Of a stretch of 12,008 nucleotides of DNA, positions 1-8,601 are shown piece after piece. How positions within the stretch are numbered: position 1 is the stretch's first letter; each line of letters opens with the position of its first letter. The notes below the pieces were generated by a model. That model was not told the origin of the DNA, searched no databases, and worked only from the letters and a program-made list of their open reading frames with translations. The translations under genes and the position numbers were made by a program. The DNA is from Asterionellopsis glacialis (taxonomy: Eukaryota; Bacillariophyta; Plagiogrammaphyceae; Rhaphoneidales; Asterionellopsidaceae), in contig WKLE02003274.1 in assembly GCA_014885115.2 (NCBI GenBank), forward strand, positions 1-12,008. The letters are read 5' to 3'.

Positions 1-3000
1 CCATGGAAGTGGTTGTGTAGTACTGGTTCTCCTTGAGGAGTGATGCCAAAATCAGACACATGGTATAGGCATTTAGATAATTCCAAATCTCCACCCGATT
101 GCCAAAGTAAGTTATTCCATAATTCTGCGTCATGTTGCATGTTATTGAATGTTTGCTGGATGTTTTCAGTAGGGGATGTCGTGTTGCAGTAGATACTGAG
201 AGACATAGTGAATTTTTTATCGATTGAAGTGAAAGGAGCACTGCATGCTGCTTGATTTGGCAGTCAAAAAGTGTGCTACTTAGAAATACCCAGATGACGG
301 GAGAATTTCCACTACCTTGGCCTGATCCGTAGATGGGTGAGTCCTTGGTATGTTTATGGAATGTATCTGTTACTCCCAGGCTTGTTTTGAGTTTATATTG
401 GGCTTCAAGCAACGTTTGCGCCATAACATAACAAACTGATTTAGCAGTACCATAAGACTGACTTGCAATAGATGCAAGAGACAGTAGGATTTGGTCGTAG
501 CATGCTGTCGCGTCATTTGCAAACTTGATCAACATGTATCTAGTTAGTCGTGAATATTCCTGGACTTGCTCCTCGATAAAAACGGGGTCATGAGCGGTAC
601 GGCCTGGTCTTCCGCCGAACTGTCCTTCATTCAGAATGTGATTATCTTCTGCATTATTAATGGTGTTCCGCCAGCACATGCTCAGAATAAGATTGTAATC
701 TGCTTCATATATGTGAATTACTCACAGTCGATGTATTCTGATATCACCTGGTTTCTTCAGTAGCATTACGTTAACTATTTGTTTCCACTAATTGTAGGAA
801 TGTCTGTGTTGTAAAACAAAATTAATAAGTTGTAGTCTGGTTTGTAGCAAAAATGTATGCTTAAGTTTGATGCCGGCATATTGTTTTTTTTTAAGTGGAT
901 ATATCGTATGGTTTGATGAGGGCATGATAGTGGCCTAAATGTATGCCGGATGGGGATGTGGAGGCAGTTTCTTTCCAGTTCCTGATTTTTGATTTGAATG
1001 CTTCTAAATGGATTGTAGGAGCGTCTTGGCTTGGGACAATATGTCGATTCAAGGAACATATGAAGAGCAAGGTGATGTCATGTAATTCAAAATCATCATA
1101 TTGCCCTTCCAAAATGAGATCAGAATACTTGCCAATCCGGAAAAAGGTATCTGGGCTGAGAGAGGTTCTACTGTGAATGGTGTACCCTTTGCTTATCCAA
1201 AGTGTTTCTGGTTACGTTTCAATATAAACTTGTTTATTTTTGCTGGTTCTGTGATTTCGGTCCACTCTTTGCATGTTTTAGGGTCAGAGGTTGGATGAGG
1301 CGGAATCTTAATAGAGGTCAGTATACTATGGTTTGTGTCTAGGTTGAGATATATCCGAAGTTTCGTAAACATGTTTTTCTTTTCTTGGACTTTCTGTAAG
1401 TTTTTAAAGCTACAATTTGGTGGACATCATTGTCTATTTCCGTATTGAGAATTTCTTGTTTGAGTTGCCTAGCAAATCTGGTTGCTTCTGTTTGTGATAG
1501 TTGTTTGATATTTTGGCGTAGACTCCTGATCAAGGCAACACAATGTTGTCTGTTTTTAATTTGCATTAGATGAGGGTTTGTGGAGATCAGCAAGTTAATG
1601 TTGTCATGATTGTTGGGATGATTTCAAAACATGTATGAGAGTTTACGGGCGGCGTTGTATTTTAAGCGTTCTTTTCTCAGTTCATGGGTTTGTGGCGGTC
1701 TAGTTGGTTTTTGTGCTTTCTCTTCTGCGCACCGGGCGGCTTGAGTGACAAGGGCATCAATTTTTTCTGCAAGTTGAATATCTGGTTCAGTTGCTGTGTC
1801 CAAGTTTGACTGCAATTTGTCAATATTGTTTGAATTTAAATGAGAGTACATAGTTTTGATATATACGTGGTTGGATTTCTGATTGGAACTATGGATTCCC
1901 CTTGCTTGTGCTGGTGCTAGAGGTGATGTTTGATTACCAAACAATGCATGAGTATCGATATCGATGAACATACCCCGATGATTGGACGCGAACCTGTGGT
2001 GGAATGGTTCATATCCAGCTGCTAATGTGGGGTCCAGCATGCCTTGGGTGCATAAGGCATAGTCAATGTGACGTTTGCCTCTGGAGTAGGTGTTGAATTG
2101 ACTCTCTCCCGTTTTCTCATAGAATAAGTCATGTAGTCGAAACGTGTTGGCTATGGTTGTGATTCCTCTAAGATTGACTCAGAATTCTTCGTTGAAATCT
2201 CCCACTATCATCACTTCATAGTTCGGGTTTGATGTAATTCGTGACAGTAGTTCATTGAGGTCTAGGATAAAATGGTGCCGTGGTTGTTCACTATTGTCTC
2301 ACTGTTGTTGCTTTAAGAGTGATACTTGTTGAGAAAAAGCTATCATTGTATGCAATTGGGCTGTATTGGCGGTATCGACACAAACTTGATAAACAAAAAT
2401 TAGATGGATGTTGGTTGCTGCACTGTTTAAGTGCCAATGAGTCCATTGTCGAAGAGAATCGTTGGTGCATTGTTTCACTCTACCTGTGCAATTTCCTTGT
2501 GTCCAACTAAATAGCCCACCTGGTTTATATTGATTAACACTAAGGATTTCAGTGCCTGACAACCCAAATTTGAAGTGGAAATTGTATTTTCGAAGGGTCT
2601 TATGGATGATATTGTTAACTGTAAAGTTGGTATTGTCAATATTGGTTTCAATGAGGGCAATGACATCTGCACTAATTCTTCACATTTCTGTTGCTATGTT
2701 ATTGAGTTCTCCTCCATTTTTGTCGAGTTGGATGCCGTTAATATTTTGGATGTATATTCGTAGAATATGGTCTTGTTTCTTTTTGTCAAGTATGTCGCCA
2801 ATATGTTGGTGGTGGTGGTGTGTGTGTGATGGTGGTTGTTTGCATATGAATTGATGTATGTGAGTTTGTGTTTGGGATGATGTGTTGGTTGTGAGTGTTT
2901 TGTTGAGATAAAGAGTTGGGATTTGTGATGGAACTATCGTGCGATGATCGGTAGAAATGCATTTACGAAAGTCCTGAAAATATTGCTTGATACTCATCAT
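1..3000 (-). pseudogene. Retrotransposon ORF2: endonuclease plus reverse transcriptase, broken
   Basis: ORF2 would cut target DNA and copy the element RNA into it. The proposed start is the ATG pair at 2995-3000. Endonuclease signs are IQNINGI (2731-2751), GDFN (2191-2202), an RHIDYAL segment, and SNHR (1978-1986), where the family has SDH. A linker with HFG-x-AKGTPFT follows, then SPSGIHLGHYHAL (about 915-955). Reverse transcriptase signs are VIHIYEADYN just below 722, QFGGRPGRTAHD, motif A DATACYD (494-514) and motif B QGSGNSP (299-319). Stops interrupt the frame: TGA at 2680, 2299, 2179, 1624 and 722; TAA at 1193; TAG at 1339 and 788. Frame changes fall near 1340, 1105, 893 and 240. The expected F/Y-x-DD active-site box should lie near 178-240, and I see none in any frame there. 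The gene is non-functional and partial at the left edge. Confidence 0.88.
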
Positions 3001-3020
3001 TTACCCTGACCCGTTCTGGA

Positions 3021-4950
3021 TCAGGTTTTCCCTACCTTGGCTGGAGTGTGATATGAATTATTGGTGGATTCGGGTGTTCCGGATAACAATTTGGGGATAG
3101 AGTCCATGGTGGAAAAATCGCCGTCATCATTCTTTTGTAGTTTGTGGACTGGAGATTGTATAGGGGTTGTGTTGTCAAGATGAGCGGTAAATTGCTGTCT
3201 CACTGACACTTGGATACAGTTAGAGATTTCTGTTAGTAAATCGCTACAAAATTGGTTTTTATAGTCGGCTAGTTCTTGGGCTTGAACTTGTTGGGCTTCT
3301 TCATGTTGTTTCCGTAATAATGTAATTGCTGCTTTGGCTTGTTCATTTTGTTCTCGTATGGTTGTTAATTATTTTTCAATATCATGCTTAGAATCCTCAA
3401 GTAATGCTTGAAGTTCGGATTTCATTGTTGCTATTGTCATATCATCAGAGGCAAGATTGTTTGACTTGGTGTTGTGCTGGGAGCTGTCCTTGTTGTTATT
3501 ATTAACGACCAAAGCCCAAGTTAGTTGGTTGGCCGATTTAGATCCTAGAGATGACATCTCGTTGCCATAGTTAATTGGTATGTAGTACTATTAGCCAAAT
3601 TTCCTTGTGCATTATCTTTTTGTGGTGGGATAAATATAGCGCTGCCAAGTTGGATTTTGGTATAATATGTTTCCGCCGTGCTAAGTTGTGATACTTCGGA
3701 TTGATCGTCAGAGTATTGTAAGAACGGTGATGGGTTTCTTGTATTGATTTTTCTTAGGAAGGTAGTGACGAAATCTGGTGGGAATATGTCTTTGATATGC
3801 GGTTGAAGGTCATCAATGGCTTCCATAACCTCCGTTTCATAAGAGTCAAAATAAATGTTGTAGAATCTGCTTTTTCCGTGACTTTCAATCAACTGAAATA
3901 AAGAACCTCCTGTTTCTTTAGATTTAATATGCATAAGGGTTTCATGGATGGATATTTCATTTTCGTTGCCTGTAAACGTTGGTGCTGTCGTCTGTTTTGT
4001 GAAAATGTCATAGAAGCCGAAGATAGAACATTTGCGAGGTGTGGGATGATCTGATTATGTTTCGTTGCATGTGCAATGACTGCTTAGTTAGTGACCAAAC
4101 GGGTAATACCTTGGAAAGGGATAATTTCTGTGTGTTTTAAGGGGGTCGGTAGTTGTCTGCTGGAATATCCTAAAATGAGCACCACCATGTATTTTTCAAT
4201 TTTTTTTTACTCTGCAAGAGATAGTAATTGCATATACAAAGACTGCATTAGGACCACGGCCAACTCGAGTTTTCCAGGGATTAAGGTCAATTTCGCATTC
4301 CTTATGGTCACTGTTCTGAATTATGACAGTTGTCAAGTTCTTCTTCAATTCATCATAGCAACTCCAGTCGGGATGGGCGAATTTCAACCATGCCAAAGTT
4401 CTGTTATTTGTAGTAATCCACATTTGATGGTTATGTTTGTCAAGCCAGGGTCGCATAGATTTCCTGAACGTAGAGAATGGCATGGTGGTTTTTTATAAGG
4501 AGAAAGAATTTAAGAATGTTGGATTGATTCTGTCCATGAAAAGCGTTCGTTCCAGATATCCATTTTTCGATGTTCTCTTTTTCAGTTGGTAATTGAGAAG
4601 GTTTTGCAAGAGGGTTCGTGTTGTCTGAATCCTGCCATTTAAATAATATGATAGAGTTATCAACATTGTAGATTTCCTCAACGAATTGTTTTTGGAGTTT
4701 CACAACTTGAATGACGCCATTGGCATCTTGAGGGACCGACATGTGTACCTGTAATGGATATTTGCATCGCGTCGTGCGTTCTTTACCTTAATCTGAGAAT
4801 ACGTTGTTGTTTTTCTTGTTCTTATACGGAACTTGAGTGTACTCGCCAGAATCTTGATGATCACCAGAAGCGAAGTAGTCATGGAGGGTCGATTTGTTGG
4901 TAGACTTGGGGGTACCGGCAGAATCACCGTCATCATTGTCGGCATCGGTT
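3021..4950 (-). pseudogene. Retrotransposon ORF1, coiled-coil protein, broken
   Basis: This is the first protein of the element, which in non-LTR elements usually binds the element RNA as a chaperone. The reading continues through several frames. It begins with an acidic, low-complexity start near 4880-4945 (segments such as DNDDGDSAGTPKSTN). A globular part follows (4742-4196, including EEIYNVDNSIILFKW and AWLKFAHPDW), then PFQGITRL near 4120, and a block at 3934-3545 (GGSLFQLIESHGKSRFYNIY). The C-terminal third (about 3430-3200) is rich in Q, E, K and A in heptad-like order, for example REQNEQAKAAITLLRKQHEE, and looks like a coiled coil. Lesions are a TAA at 3369-3371, a frame change near 3550 and others near 4090 and 4460. 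The true start is unknown because no clean ATG leads all the frames. No zinc knuckle was seen. Assignment rests on position before the endonuclease and on general resemblance to diatom retroelement proteins. Confidence 0.68.
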
Positions 4951-5172
4951 TATCGTTGGCTGTTTGTCGTTGAATACAGTAAAAGTATCCAGGATACGGA
5001 TGAAAGTACCAGGAATTTACAGACGTAGTTTTAGTCCTGCAGGCTCTTTACCAGATAAACAATTCTTATCTTGAAAAAGAGTTGGAGCTTAGAAATAAAA
5101 CATTCTACAAACGAGCTCCACATAGATAAATACTGGGAATTGAGCTCAGAAGTAACTCTTCACCCACAAGCA
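4951..5172. other. Unassigned stretch between retroelement and Harbinger element
   Basis: I see no gene here. By position it could be the 5' untranslated leader or promoter of the minus-strand retroelement, or older flanking DNA. It is AT-rich, with small GAGCTC/GGAGCT words near 5085-5152 that could pair, but no clear structure. It ends with TAA (5173-5175), the proposed target-site copy of the Harbinger insertion. Confidence 0.4.
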
Positions 5173-5284
5173 TAACAGGCTGTGTCATGGTCAAAAAAAA
5201 TCTGAAAAGCTGAAAAGTCTGCATATAACGGGATGGAAGGGTGATACCCACAACAGGCCTTTTTTACCCTTTGGCCATGATTAA
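5173..5284. repeat. Left terminal inverted repeat with TAA target copy
   Basis: TAA (5173-5175) is followed by the terminal repeat from 5176. The outer match to the right end is strong: GGCTGTGTCATG, then one mismatch, then TC. Further in, identity is patchy, with anchors at 5201-5217 (CTGAAAAGCTGAAAAG), 5254-5265 (CAGGCCTTTTTT) and 5275-5284 (CATGATTAAA). The collinear order supports an old, diverged long terminal repeat rather than chance words. Confidence 0.72.
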
Positions 5285-5384
5285 ACTCCTTACAGGTTAT
5301 CAGATACAACTTTTTTTCATGGCCAAACCAACTCCTCCCTCTGGCCATGAAAAAAAGTCGTATCTGATAACCTGTAAGGAGTTT
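5283..5384. repeat. Near-perfect 43-bp inverted repeat (hairpin)
   Basis: The arms at 5283-5325 and 5342-5384 are reverse complements over 43 bp with one difference, at 5308 opposite 5359. A 16-nt loop separates them. In a plus-strand RNA that position is an A.C mismatch. In a minus-strand RNA it becomes a G.U wobble, so the minus transcript could fold with no unpaired base in the stem. The structure lies in the subterminal part of the Harbinger element. It could be a small nested foldback insertion, an element end or a small-RNA precursor; the sequence alone does not decide. Confidence 0.92.
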
Positions 5385-5480
5385 TTTCCTCGTTTACCCA
5401 ATCAAATTGCTCTATTTGTTGTGCTGCTGAACATTCCCTCCAACACACATCATGTGTTGGTTCAACGGCAAACACCAGCA

Positions 5481-5557
5481 CAAAAATTTTGCAATACGCC
5501 AAACTCATGCTGTACCTTCACAAGACTGGTCAAAAATTTTGCAACGCGCCAAACTCA
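5481..5557. repeat. 27-bp direct repeat, two copies 50 bp apart
   Basis: Copies at 5481-5507 and 5531-5557 begin CAAAAATTTTGCAA and end CGCCAAACTCA, differing at two adjacent bases. On the minus strand the second copy reads GTTTGGCGCGTTGC. Repeated subterminal words are common in DNA transposons as transposase-binding sites; that role is an inference here. Confidence 0.8.
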
Positions 5558-5584
5558 CACAGCACTCATCAATCAAGCATAACC

Positions 5585-5728
5585 ACATTCAATATTTGAT
5601 TGTCAAGTTGTCAAGAACTACAATTGACAAGCGACCAGCACAATTGACGACCCGTAACATTCAATATTTGTTTGTTGAGTTGTTGAGAACTACAATCAAC
5701 AACCAACCTGCATGATCAACGACCCATA
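5585..5728. repeat. Tandem 72-bp duplication with covarying stems
   Basis: Units 5585-5656 and 5657-5728 are the same length and agree at 57 of 72 positions. Eight of the 15 differences fall in four short words that swap TCAA and TTGA together. As a result each unit keeps the hairpin TTGTCAA...TTGACAA or TTGTTGA...TCAACAA around the unchanged loop GAACTACAA. An outer 5-bp pairing changes in the same compensated way. Confidence 0.85.
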
Positions 5729-5952
5729 CAATCAACAAAGAGAATTGCTTGACAACCAAAAACACAATGCACAAGCATGGCATTCACTCGGGGGTTGTCA
5801 TTTTCCCAGATGTTTGTGCTTGTTTTTTTTTCCTCTTTTTTTATTGTTGCTGGAGCCAACAACAACAATCAACAACATGTCACGTCGTCTGGTAACATGG
5901 CTTTCATCATTGTCAGTTTGTTGATTGCCATCTTGCCTGGTTCTTTATCACC
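5729..5952. other. Leader of the transposase gene, coding status unclear
   Basis: This stretch lies between the tandem repeats and the first recognisable transposase reading. The plus frame from 5777 encodes two hydrophobic runs (FVLVFFSSFFIVAG and MAFIIVSLLIAILPG) separated by an Asn/Gln-rich piece, and then arginine-rich residues. It could be a degraded N-terminal part of the transposase in another frame, or non-coding. The word CAATCAACAA recurs here and nearby (5692, 5729, 5869). Confidence 0.35.
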
Positions 5953-6827
5953 ATGTCAAAGAAAACGACAGCAACGCCTTATGCTTCCTCGTACTTGCGT
6001 AAACATCCCAACTTTATTTCAGACAATTGGTCTGTATTACTTTCCTCGGACATACCAGATGTCCAAAACAAGTTTCTGGCATCTATTAGAGAAGATTACT
6101 CCATATATAGACCAAAGAGTTTGGATAATGATGAATAACGGGGGGGAAAGAAGGTGTCCTACAAGCATGGAAAAATAGCAGTTGCTATTTGTCTTTCTTT
6201 AGCCCTTCGATATTTTGCAGGTGGCTCCCCATATGATATAATGATTGTACATGGTGTCTCCTACAAGGAAGTTTTTCAATCAGTATGGTTTAATTGTGGA
6301 CGCAGTTAACAAATGCCCTGATCTAAAAATTGAGTTTCCTTGAGATTACCAGGATCAACTGAAGAATGCTGCTGGATTCAGGAAAAAAAGTCAGGCAGAT
6401 TTTATGCTATGTGTTGGCTGTATCAATGGCCTTCTTATCTGGACAAAAAAAACCATCAGATGCTGATTGTGATTTATCTAATTGTGGAGCCAAGAAATTT
6501 TACTGCGGTAGAAAGCACAAGTTTGGCTTAAATATGCAGGCTATATCTGATGCAGACAGGATATTTTTGGATGTGGCTATAATCCACCCAGGTGCAACAT
6601 CAGACTTCCTTGCTTTTAGTTCTTCTCCAATTAACCATCTGCTTGAGCAGGAAGGATTTTTACACTGGCATTTGTGTCTTTTTGGAGACAATGCATATAT
6701 AAATACCAAATATATGTGCACTCCATACAAGAATGTTAAAGAGAATTCAAATGGATTAGACAACTTTAATTTTTATCACTCTCAGCTAAGAATTATGATA
6801 GAATGTGCATTTGGAATGCTCTGTCAT
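5953..6827 (+). pseudogene. PIF/Harbinger transposase (DDE), broken and C-terminally truncated
   Basis: The transposase would cut the element out and reinsert it at TWA targets. Recognisable segments in order are LRYFAGGSPYDIMIVHGVS (6205-6261), a VDAVNKCPDLKIEFP segment, CVGCINGLLIW (about 6407-6442), YCGRKHKFGLN (6501-6533), GDNAY (6684-6698) and HSQLRIMIECAFGM ending near 6818. In this family the catalytic residues are D in the C-I-D-G box, D in GDxAY and E in the V/I-E-x-AFG box. The second (6687-6689) and third (6801-6803) are present, but the first reads N (AAT at 6425-6427). Other lesions are TAA at 6136-6138, an extra base near 6289-6292, TGA at 6341-6343 and an extra A in the A8 run at 6445-6452. 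The homologous C-terminal part after FGMLxH is missing. The ATG at 5953 is only the first in-frame ATG; the N-terminus is uncertain. Confidence 0.88.
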
Positions 6828-7004
6828 TGCCTAGGCATGGAAAGAGATACAGGATTATATCCTGCATCATTGAACAAATCTGCAACCAACTGATTAAATT
6901 CTGTTGGTTTATTTGGACTATTGCTAGCATCAAGTTCTGCACAAGATAATGTATCCTGACTCTTGAAAAAGGCTTCATGTACATGATCATGAGCTGCTGC
7001 ATGG

Positions 7005-7241
7005 TTGCCCTATGCGACCTATGTTGACCATGGCACAACACAACAATCAGACAATCAACACACAAAAGAAAAGAAGACTTTTATTTGGTGATGAAAATTA
7101 TGAGCTTAGTTTAATCCGGAGAATATCTGGCAATCTAGTAAGTAGTAAGAAATCAGGAAATTTTAGTAATTTTCTGTGAGTCCGTCTGCTTGCCCACGCA
7201 TCAATCATCCATCCTCAAGAGTGTCCTACAGGGAGTGTACT
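7005..7241. other. Interrupting segment in the partner gene (insertion or intron remnant)
   Basis: On the minus strand the protein reading stops at LWLRLYH (to 7245) and resumes at about 7003 with AAAHDHVHEAFFKSQDT. In related proteins as I remember them these parts lie almost side by side. The segment between has stops in all minus frames. A GT (minus, 7240) and several AG choices near 7003-7025 exist, but the stop codon precedes that GT, so it is not a clean intron. It may be a small insertion or a decayed intron. Confidence 0.4.
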
Positions 7242-7903
7242 TCAATGGTATAGTCGGAGCCATAGTTCATTAGTTGTGGACCAGTTGCAGATGCCAGTGT
7301 TGTCTGATAGATTGAAGGCTTCTGATCCTGCGGAACTTGTTTTGTCATAAAGTCTCTGTTCTTCTGATAGTAAAAAATCAATGTCTTTGGAACAAGTATA
7401 TGGATTTTCTTGGAGCCACTCAAGGCATTTTTTCTTTGTCATTCTGCTCCATCTCTCTGGTCCTTGTGCTGTCTCAATTCTTGCTATTCTACGTTTCATT
7501 TTGTCAAGAAGATCCATATGGCATGGTGAAAACAACTTTTTAGAATGTACTACAATGCAGTATGGTCTCTGAGAAGGATCACCAAGTACTCTTTGCAAAC
7601 CATCAGTACTTATAAGTCCAATACACATTGACATAAGTACTTTTGTTTTTGCTGTTTCTGTAGTCCTTAAGTACATTTCAGAAGGGGAACTTCCATGACT
7701 AGCTATATTTGGCTGTGATGGAAAAAATGCACCACTACTAGAATCATTACTGTTAGTAATACCATCAGAATCAGTAGCACAACTGGAACCTGTATTGGCA
7801 CTACTAATTGCATCATTGTTAGTAAAGGATGAAGAGGCAGTACAGGTACTGTTATTACCTGTAACAATGAGGGGTATCCCTGCAGATACTTGAGGAGGGG
7901 GTG

Positions 7904-7968
7904 TTGTATTAGCAGGAATTGATGGGGCAGTACAAGTAGTTGTATTGGCAGGAATTGATGGGGCAGTA
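7904..7968. repeat. In-frame 36-bp period repeat in partner gene
   Basis: The 29-bp words at 7904-7932 and 7940-7968 differ by one base and are 36 bp apart. On the minus strand each encodes TAPSIPANTT, so the duplication adds exactly 12 residues and keeps the frame. This frame is the one that joins the C-terminal WSRMTKKK block. It supports reading the low-complexity linker as once protein-coding. Confidence 0.85.
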
Positions 7969-8016
7969 GAAGCAGGGGGGGCATTGTCATCATCAGTGTC
8001 AGTGTCAGTGTCACTC

Positions 8017-8074
8017 GAAGGTGGGTTGTCATTTTCTCTAGAGTTGAAGGTGGGTTGTCATTTTTTCTAGAGGG
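8017..8074. repeat. 29-bp tandem duplication that breaks the partner gene
   Basis: Units 8017-8045 and 8046-8074 both begin GAAGGTGGGTTGTCATTTT and differ at a few bases. Because 29 is not a multiple of three, the second unit throws the minus-strand frame off. Counting only one unit, the upstream SPSRKNDNPPS reading passes directly into the SDTDTDTDDDNAPPAS reading and on to the conserved C-terminal block. Confidence 0.88.
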
Positions 8075-8601
8075 AGAGAATTGAAGGTTTTCATCATCAT
8101 TCGTAGGACAGATATTCGGAATCATTGACAAAACAGCCTGCAATAACATCAACAGGCTCGTGCAAGTACGTCCTGTAATTTCCTGTCTATTATTAATTTG
8201 TGGCGCTTGGTCCAGTTCATGATGATGGCGGTATTCTTGTTGAGAAGCCTGGTGAAAAGATGGATCAACAAGATCATCCTCATCCACCAGTACATCATCA
8301 TCATCCTCATTGTTCTGGGTGAACATGAATTCTTCAACCTCGTTTCCGGTGTTGGTTGTTTGAACGGCAGCTCTTCTGTTCGAAGAACCGTCGTCAGATG
8401 AGGAGAGCGCCCACGACGGTGACAGCTGGTGACGGTTGTTCATATAGCTTCTGGACTGAAAGCAGTCAAAAAAGGAGAAACCCAACAATCAATCAATATC
8501 TTGCAATGGCTACATTATGAAACAACAATGCTGGAAGCTTTTTTTTCGGCGCGAACCATTTGTTACAGGTTTTTAGATTTTCAGAATTTCAGGTTTTCGG
8601 T

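Larger units (their letters stand above)
1..4950 (-). mobile_element. Decayed non-LTR retrotransposon, 3' end outside window
   Basis: Read on the minus strand, the region gives in order an ORF1-type protein with a coiled coil, an apurinic-like endonuclease and a reverse transcriptase. This is the classic LINE arrangement. ORF1 ends at 3021-3023 and ORF2 starts at 2998-3000, about 20 nt later. No long terminal repeats, integrase or protease were seen, which argues against an LTR element. The element runs off the left edge inside or just after the reverse transcriptase, so its 3' tail and target-site duplication are not visible. The 5' limit is uncertain: recognisable coding ends near 4950, but an untranslated leader could reach about 5172. 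In-frame stops and several frame changes show that this copy is dead. The clade was not determined. Confidence 0.88.
6836..8443 (-). pseudogene. Harbinger partner-gene remnant, diatom-type protein of unknown function
   Basis: Function is unknown. It converges on the transposase, in the place where Harbinger elements often carry an accessory DNA-binding or nuclear-import protein. I chose the ATG at 8441-8443 (MNNRHQLSPSW); one at 8486-8488 is possible. In order it has a Ser-rich start, an acidic run DDDDVLVDEDDLVD (about 8310-8264), a Ser/Thr/Pro-rich linker with TAPSIPANTT twice, a block ending in WSRMTKKKCLEWLQENP (7401-7451) and DIDFL, and finally LDASNSPNK, FNQLVADLFND and YNPVSL (about 6850-6950). 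I recall the W-S-x(3)-K-x(2)-E-WL-x(2)-NP and WND-x-NPV patterns from diatom proteins. Lesions are a 29-bp duplication at 8017-8074 that shifts frame, a stop at 7242-7244 followed by about 240 bp that fits no homologous segment, and loss of the C-terminus at about 6835. Confidence 0.68.

Noticed and set aside
722..2682. Most in-frame stops in the retroelement are TGA, suggesting a genetic code in which TGA is sense
   Set aside because: TAA and TAG stops and several frame changes also occur, the intact gene ends in TGA, and CpG decay of CGA codons explains part of the bias.
4091..4498. 135-codon plus-strand reading
   Set aside because: It is the antisense shadow of retroelement ORF1, whose minus-strand reading matches the family layout better.
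1..5000. Virus or LTR retroelement origin of the left region
   Set aside because: Endonuclease followed by reverse transcriptase in one ORF, with a coiled-coil ORF1 and no integrase, protease or terminal repeats, fits a non-LTR retrotransposon.
5481..5728. CRISPR-like array from the repeated words
   Set aside because: Only two copies of each of two different repeats, no regular spacers, and eukaryotic transposon context.
7003..7240. Standard GT-AG intron in the partner gene
   Set aside because: The in-frame stop (7242-7244) comes before the only nearby GT, so splicing there would not save the reading.
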